Of a stretch of DNA of 64,000 nucleotides, positions 59,598 through 64,000 are shown in pieces. Where the stretch lies: assembly GCA_946414395.1 (NCBI GenBank), contig CAMKOE010000001.1:186001-250000 (forward strand), in the 5' to 3' direction. The first letter of the stretch is position 1. The number at the start of each line of letters is the position of its first letter. Made by a program: the position numbers and the translations under genes. The notes beneath the pieces were generated by a model. That model saw nothing but the letters and a program-made list of their open reading frames with translations, did no database searches and was not told the DNA's origin. The stretch comes from an uncultured Porphyromonadaceae bacterium (GTDB taxonomy: Bacteria; Bacteroidota; Bacteroidia; Bacteroidales; Muribaculaceae).

Positions 59598-59632
59598 ACA
59601 TTGCCGCCGACATAGTGTGAACAAATCATCTT

Positions 59633-59661
59633 GCGAGGGTGCCTCTTCATGGCATCCTCGC
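59633..59661 (+). terminator. hairpin after endonuclease gene
   Basis: An 11-bp stem with one G-T pair (59633-59643 with 59651-59661) and 7-nt loop, followed by TGTTTACC. Probably terminates the HD-endonuclease transcript. Confidence 0.6.
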
Positions 59662-59756
59662 TGTTTACCGCCCCTCGTTAAAAACGGACTGGCACGATGT
59701 TTGCTAGAAAATAACCGATAAGATGATTTTATATTAATTACAGAGAAATATACCGA

Positions 59757-61946
59757 ATGATTCAGAATCAGCATAAACAACAGCAAACCTACTGGAGGCA
59801 AGACGTCCGCTTGCCCCGTGCAGGTGCCGATTTTCCTGACGAAGAGGATGAAGAGGACGATGAATTGCCGGGCAATAGCGGTAATGGGGACAGCGAGAAT
59901 CCGTCCTACCGCGACACACGACAGCGACGAAATGTCAGTCGAGGTGACAATTCGGCAACTCCAGTCATTGACAAATATGGCAAAGACATCACCCGCGAGG
60001 CTGCCGAGGGCAATCTCGACCCCGTCGTGGGCCGTGAGGTGGAAATCGAACGGCTGGCCCAGATCCTGAGCCGCCGCAAGAAGAACAACCCGGTGATGAT
60101 TGGCGAGCCCGGCGTGGGCAAGAGCGCTATCATCGAGGGCTTGGCCAAACGTATCGTTGAGCGCAAGGTGGCACGCACCCTGCTCGACAAACGCATCATC
60201 TCGCTCGACATGGCCGCCATCGTGGCCGGCACCAAGTACCGTGGACAGTTTGAGGAGCGTCTCAAGGCCGTAATCGACGAGGTGAGCAAGAACAAGAATG
60301 TCATCATGTTTATCGATGAGATTCATAACATCGTGGGCGCAGGCAATGCCAGCGGATCGATGGATGCCGCCAACCTGCTCAAGCCAGCACTGGCACGTGG
60401 CGAGTTCCAGTGCATCGGGGCCACAACCCTGGATGAGTACCGCAAGAGCATCGAGAAGGACGGAGCCCTGGAGCGCCGTTTCCAGAAGGTGCTTGTCGAG
60501 CCCACCACTCCCGAACAGACCCTTGAAATACTGCATAACATCAAGGAGATGTACGAGAAGCACCATGGCGTGAACTACACCGAGGAGGCCTTGAAGGCAT
60601 GTGTGACACTGACCGACCGCTACATCAGCGACCGATTCTTCCCCGACAAGGCCATCGACGCCATGGACGAGGCGGGATCGCGCGTCCACATCACCAAGGT
60701 GGACACCCCCAAGGAGATTGAGGAACTGGAACAGCGCATCGTCGAGGCGCAAGAGAACAAGTTCAAGGCCGTTCAAGCGCAGAACTTCGAGAGCGCCGCC
60801 AACTATCGCGACCAGCAGGAGAAACTCAAGGCAGAACTACAGGAGGCCAAGGAACGCTGGGAGGCCGAACTGGACAGCCGCCGCATGACCGTCAACGAGG
60901 GACACATCGCCGAAGTCGTCGCCATGATGACCGGTGTGCCCACCCAGCGCATCGCCCAGAGTGAAGGCATACGCCTGCTGGGCATGACCGACGAACTCAA
61001 GAAGAAGGTGATCGGCCAGGACGAGGCCATCGACAAGATCGCGCGCAGCATTCGCCGCAATCGCGCTGGCCTGCGCGACCCCAAGCGGCCCATCGGTTCG
61101 TTCATGTTCCTTGGACCGACCGGTGTCGGCAAGACGTTACTGGCCAAGAAACTTGCCGAATTCCTGTTTAACTCCGATGATGCGCTCATCAGGGTTGACA
61201 TGAGCGAATATATGGAGAAATTCAACGTGTCAAGACTCGTTGGCGCTCCTCCGGGCTATGTGGGATATGAGGAAGGCGGCCAGTTGACCGAGAAAGTGCG
61301 CCGGCACCCTTACAGCGTGGTACTGCTCGACGAGATCGAGAAGGCACACCCCGACGTGTTCAACATGATGCTGCAGGTGCTCGACGAGGGCAGTCTGACC
61401 GACGGCCTGGGCCGTAAAGTGGACTTCAAGAACACGATCATCATCATGACCTCGAATATCGGCACAAGGGAGTTGAAAGACTTTGGCGCTGGTGTGGGAT
61501 TCAATACCAATGAGTTGACCAAGGAGCGCAGCGACTCGGTCATCCGCAAGGCCCTGAACCGTCAATTCTCGCCCGAATTCCTGAACCGCGTGGATGACAT
61601 CGTGACGTTCGGCTCGCTCAACCACGACTCCATCCTCAAGATTGTTGACATCGAACTCGCGTCGTTCTACAAGCGCGTTGAGGAGAATGGCTTGAAACTG
61701 GAGATCACCGATGACGCCAAGAATCTGGTTGCCGACCGTGGATTTGACATCCAGTATGGCGCCCGACCCTTGAAACGTGCCATCCAGAGTGAAATCGAAG
61801 ACCCGCTGAGCGAAATGCTGCTGCGCGAGGAAGCCAAGCCCGGTGACACCATCGTCATCGACGTGACCGACGGCAAAATCACCACCAGCATCAAGGCAGG
61901 CCACATAGTCAAGGCTAATCAAGAGGCCGAGAAGGAAGTGCTATAG
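59757..61946 (+). CDS. clpC: ClpC-type AAA+ unfoldase lacking the N-domain
   Basis: A 729-residue Clp/Hsp100 ATPase. Two AAA+ domains are complete: Walker [10 protein letters not shown] (116-124) and GPTGVGKTL (453-461), Walker [11 protein letters not shown] and [12 protein letters not shown]. Between them is a short ClpC-type middle domain with a UVR-like helix ([17 protein letters not shown]), not the long ClpB M-domain. A VGF tripeptide at 580-582 sits at the ClpP-binding loop position, so it should dock to ClpP. The first 65 residues are an acidic, disordered-looking stretch (DEEDEEDDE) instead of the usual double Clp_N repeat of about 150 residues; only 159 bp separate the start from the upstream gene, so no hidden N-domain fits. 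Substrate choice may differ from standard ClpC. Confidence 0.93.
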   Translation: MIQNQHKQQQTYWRQDVRLPRAGADFPDEEDEEDDELPGNSGNGDSENPSYRDTRQRRNVSRGDNSATPVIDKYGKDITREAAEGNLDPVVGREVEIERLAQILSRRKKNNPVMIGEPGVGKSAIIEGLAKRIVERKVARTLLDKRIISLDMAAIVAGTKYRGQFEERLKAVIDEVSKNKNVIMFIDEIHNIVGAGNASGSMDAANLLKPALARGEFQCIGATTLDEYRKSIEKDGALERRFQKVLVEPTTPEQTLEILHNIKEMYEKHHGVNYTEEALKACVTLTDRYISDRFFPDKAIDAMDEAGSRVHITKVDTPKEIEELEQRIVEAQENKFKAVQAQNFESAANYRDQQEKLKAELQEAKERWEAELDSRRMTVNEGHIAEVVAMMTGVPTQRIAQSEGIRLLGMTDELKKKVIGQDEAIDKIARSIRRNRAGLRDPKRPIGSFMFLGPTGVGKTLLAKKLAEFLFNSDDALIRVDMSEYMEKFNVSRLVGAPPGYVGYEEGGQLTEKVRRHPYSVVLLDEIEKAHPDVFNMMLQVLDEGSLTDGLGRKVDFKNTIIIMTSNIGTRELKDFGAGVGFNTNELTKERSDSVIRKALNRQFSPEFLNRVDDIVTFGSLNHDSILKIVDIELASFYKRVEENGLKLEITDDAKNLVADRGFDIQYGARPLKRAIQSEIEDPLSEMLLREEAKPGDTIVIDVTDGKITTSIKAGHIVKANQEAEKEVL

Positions 61947-61971
61947 AAGATGGCCCAAACCCTGCGGGGCT

Positions 61972-62035
61972 AACGCGAATTGCACGAATTTAAACGGATT
62001 AACGCGATTCTTTTAAAAATAATTCGTGAAATCAG
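61972..62035. repeat. short imperfect repeats after clpC
   Basis: AACGCGAAT (61972-61980) and AACGCGATT (62001-62009) repeat within an AT-rich stretch that also has CACGAATTT and AATTCGTGAA in inverted orientation. It resembles degenerate intergenic repeat remnants seen in Bacteroidota; there is no coding content. Confidence 0.35.
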
Positions 62036-62148
62036 CATTGAAAAAACTTCATGGGCCAACTGCTATACCATTCCCTAAATCATAGCATCATCCATTACGC
62101 ATCCCGATTGCTCATCAAGTTCAATCGGGATTCGCTTTTTTTTACCCA

Positions 62149-62853
62149 TCACTTGACGATTTTCACCACCATGATAGTGTCGGGCTTGACAGATGGGGAC
62201 TGGAATTTAAACCTGATGGTGTCGCCTGGCACCTTGTGGTTGCGATAATCAAATTGCTGGGAAAATCCTACCAAGCCTTGCCAAATGATGCTATCACGAT
62301 CAACTCCGATCATCTCGATGTCAATACTGCTGATGTCATGAGCCGCAATGGTAGTGTCCTGTTTTAACTGAACCGTGTAACTGTCATTCCACCACCCGTT
62401 ATTGCTCTCGTTCCAGTAATCATTATCCACGTTCTCAAATTCATTGCTGAACAGGTGCTTGCGGCACAACTGCGAGTAGTGAATGACATAAATCCTATCA
62501 AGAACAGTTGAGTCGGGTAAAATAACGCGAGGCGGGATCATCTCATAGGGGATTGTGTCGCTCACTGTGCGCAGCATGTAATCAGAGTACAAACGGCTGG
62601 TGAAGAAAATTGAGGTACAACCCATGATGACCGTCAGGAGATTGGCCGCGACAAGGAATAATGTGGTCCTGTACTGCCTGTTCACCAGCAGGTGGATGAT
62701 TGAGCCTATCAACAGCAAGGCCGACGCAAGCGCAAAGGGCGAAGCGAAAAGCAGGGCAAACACATTGGTGGCCTCATCAAGCAACAAGATGACAATGGCA
62801 ATAACCAACAACAGTAATTGCAGCACAATAAGGATCTTGACTGTATTCTTCAT
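62149..62853 (-). CDS. membrane protein of unknown function
   Basis: A 234-residue protein with three N-terminal hydrophobic segments (VKILIVLQLLLLVIAIVILL, ALLFASPFALASALLLIGSI, TTLFLVAANLLTVIMGCTSI) and a soluble C-terminal domain of about 135 residues rich in Asp, Asn and aromatic residues (DNDYWNESNNGWWNDSY), ending in a beta-strand pattern (DTIRFKFQSPSVKPDTIMVV). No family recognised. It follows the Omp85-type gene after 17 bp on the same strand and may be cotranscribed. Confidence 0.7.
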   Translation of the reverse strand: MKNTVKILIVLQLLLLVIAIVILLLDEATNVFALLFASPFALASALLLIGSIIHLLVNRQYRTTLFLVAANLLTVIMGCTSIFFTSRLYSDYMLRTVSDTIPYEMIPPRVILPDSTVLDRIYVIHYSQLCRKHLFSNEFENVDNDYWNESNNGWWNDSYTVQLKQDTTIAAHDISSIDIEMIGVDRDSIIWQGLVGFSQQFDYRNHKVPGDTIRFKFQSPSVKPDTIMVVKIVK

Positions 62854-62870
62854 AGTGAAGAGACAAGAAA

Positions 62871-64000
62871 CTAGAATGGATAACCGATAGCAAGATGGAA
62901 GTTCAACTTGTGATAGTTGAAATAGCCACTATGTTCCGTCTTATAGGGGGCATGGATGCCGATACCCAAATCGGCACGGACTACCAGCATTGACATGTCG
63001 AAGCGCAGTCCCACACCAGTTCCCACAGCCAGTTGGTCAAAGAAATTCTTCATCTTCAACTGACCACCAGGACGGTCTTTATCATCCTGAAGCAACCAGA
63101 TGTTGCCCGCATCCAGGAACACTGCTCCCTTGAAGTAGCCCAGAATCGGGAAGCGGTACTCGGTATTGGCCTCAAACTTGAAGGTACCCGTCTGGTCATA
63201 GTAACTGAAGCGGCCTCGGTCTTCAGGGACGAAACTGCCTGGACCCAACGTGCGCACCGAGAAGGCACGGACAGAATTGGAGCCGCCAACATAGAACTGC
63301 TCCCTATAGGGTACGTCATCGCGATTACCATAGGCATGGACCGCACCCATCATCACACGGGTGGCCAACTCACTCTTCAGTCCGAACTTGCGCGTCCACA
63401 CCAGTTGAGCCTGGGCTTTGACAAACTGTGAGAACGGGGTGCCAAAAAGTTCCTTTGTCCCCTTGGCCTTGAATATCGACCAGATGCCATAGAAGATGTT
63501 GCCGGCCTCGGCCGCGCTAGCCGTGAACGTGATGTGGTCACGGGGAGTGAGGTCGCGGTCATAGGTATAGGAATACTCGATTTTAGGGATGAACACATCC
63601 TCGAAACTCTTGGCCAACGCCATATTCTCTGCGGCTTTCGCCTTAAACTCGTCCGAACTGCTGATCAACTTATTGTAGGTGAGTTTGAAAGGCGTGAGCA
63701 CATGGGTCGAATAGCGGTTGGCATGCCACTCCCATGTGGCGGCGACGCTAAACTGGGCCATCTTGAAGTAGTTGGGACGGTTAAGCAGATCGGCACTGAC
63801 CATGAAGCGGGTCCAATTGGTATATCGGCGTGAGGGATAGAGGAACTTGGGGGCCAGCAAACGGGGAAAATCTAGTTTGGATTCGATACCGAACTCGTAA
63901 GAGTCCATGTCTCCACCATTACTGTTACCTCCGGTCTGCCACTCGTAGTCGCCATAGAGGTCCACCGAAAACCTCTCCCCTGCCCCAAAGGCATTCTTGT
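62871..64000 (-). CDS. Omp85/BamA-TamA-type outer-membrane protein (5' partial)
   Basis: The frame is open through the right edge of the window, so the visible 376 residues are the C-terminal part of a larger gene. It shows a transmembrane barrel with alternating strands (RFSVDLYGDYEW, ATWEWHANRYSTHVLTP), the conserved Omp85 motif GGSNSVRAFSVRTLGPGSF (the L6-loop [VI]RG[FY]-type signature, here VRAFSVR), and the end FHLAIGYPF with terminal Phe, typical of barrel proteins recognised by BAM. LRFDMSMLVVRADLGIGIHAPY is also characteristic. Because POTRA domains lie outside the window, BamA, TamA-like or another Omp85 translocase cannot be distinguished. Confidence 0.88.
   Translation of the reverse strand, partial: KNAFGAGERFSVDLYGDYEWQTGGNSNGGDMDSYEFGIESKLDFPRLLAPKFLYPSRRYTNWTRFMVSADLLNRPNYFKMAQFSVAATWEWHANRYSTHVLTPFKLTYNKLISSSDEFKAKAAENMALAKSFEDVFIPKIEYSYTYDRDLTPRDHITFTASAAEAGNIFYGIWSIFKAKGTKELFGTPFSQFVKAQAQLVWTRKFGLKSELATRVMMGAVHAYGNRDDVPYREQFYVGGSNSVRAFSVRTLGPGSFVPEDRGRFSYYDQTGTFKFEANTEYRFPILGYFKGAVFLDAGNIWLLQDDKDRPGGQLKMKNFFDQLAVGTGVGLRFDMSMLVVRADLGIGIHAPYKTEHSGYFNYHKLNFHLAIGYPF

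Noticed and set aside
59493-60776. Minus-strand frame of 427 codons opposite clpC
   Set aside because: Opposes two conserved AAA+ and dockerin coding regions; no recognisable domain.
1-64000. tRNA, rRNA, tmRNA, CRISPR, insertion sequences, integrases or att sites
   Set aside because: Read for on both strands; no convincing cloverleaf, repeat-spacer array, transposase or integrase frame was found. A tool search could still reveal small RNAs.

Overview
The window is chromosomal DNA from a member of the Bacteroidota, most likely the order Bacteroidales. The evidence is repeated Bacteroides-type promoter boxes (TAnnTTTG, sometimes with TTTG about 20 nt upstream), many signal peptides and lipoprotein signals, a complete T9SS translocon gene (sprA), a Na+-pumping methylmalonyl-CoA decarboxylase operon, a bacteroidal DPP III, DUF4293, PorT-type and LptF/G-type proteins, and secreted enzymes ending in dockerin-like repeats. 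G+C looks moderately high. A gut family such as Muribaculaceae or Prevotellaceae is a guess, not shown. I saw no rRNA, tRNA, CRISPR array, IS element or prophage; the region reads as ordinary core chromosome with some accessory genes.

Layout, 0-21 kb: the end of an ABC exporter; a flavodiiron protein followed by the two subunits of an NfnAB-type bifurcating transhydrogenase (redox and O2/NO handling); a six-hairpin glycosidase-like lipoprotein and a large exported tricorn-type protease; dxr-rseP-rlmI-like genes (isoprenoid synthesis, site-2 protease, RNA methylation); a small lipoprotein, exported DPP III and a GH20 hexosaminidase; then on the minus strand DUF4293 and NhaD. 21-34 kb: a TPR protein directly coupled to dnaG; a LysM/periplasmic-binding fusion overlapping a PorT-like barrel; a divergent cupin/HxlR pair; a minus-strand cluster of small detoxification-type genes (SDR, hexapeptide acetyltransferase, SMR exporter, flavin-binding Nim-like protein); and map.

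34-42 kb: the mce-mmdA-oadG-mmdC-mmdB operon, which links methylmalonyl-CoA decarboxylation to Na+ export in propionate formation; smpB with a membrane protein; a VFGSN-family protein with a lipoprotein nitroreductase. 42-54 kb is a long minus-strand block read in the order S8 protease, S8 protease, ruvA, sprA, epsG-like. 54-64 kb holds CYTH, LptF/G permease, HD hydrolase overlapping a secreted endonuclease I with dockerin repeats, an N-domain-less ClpC, a membrane protein of unknown function and the 3' part of an Omp85/BamA-type barrel gene.

The most unusual non-coding signal is upstream of the SMR (SugE/Gdx-like) exporter. A strong intrinsic terminator with a seven-U tract ends 6 nt before the start codon, and an upstream segment can pair with its 3' half. 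This is the architecture of a transcription attenuator or riboswitch; I could not match it to a known class. Other points of interest are the genetic linkage of two dockerin-tailed proteases to the T9SS translocon, a ClpC lacking its N-domain, and a lamin-tail-like/OadG fusion in the decarboxylase operon.
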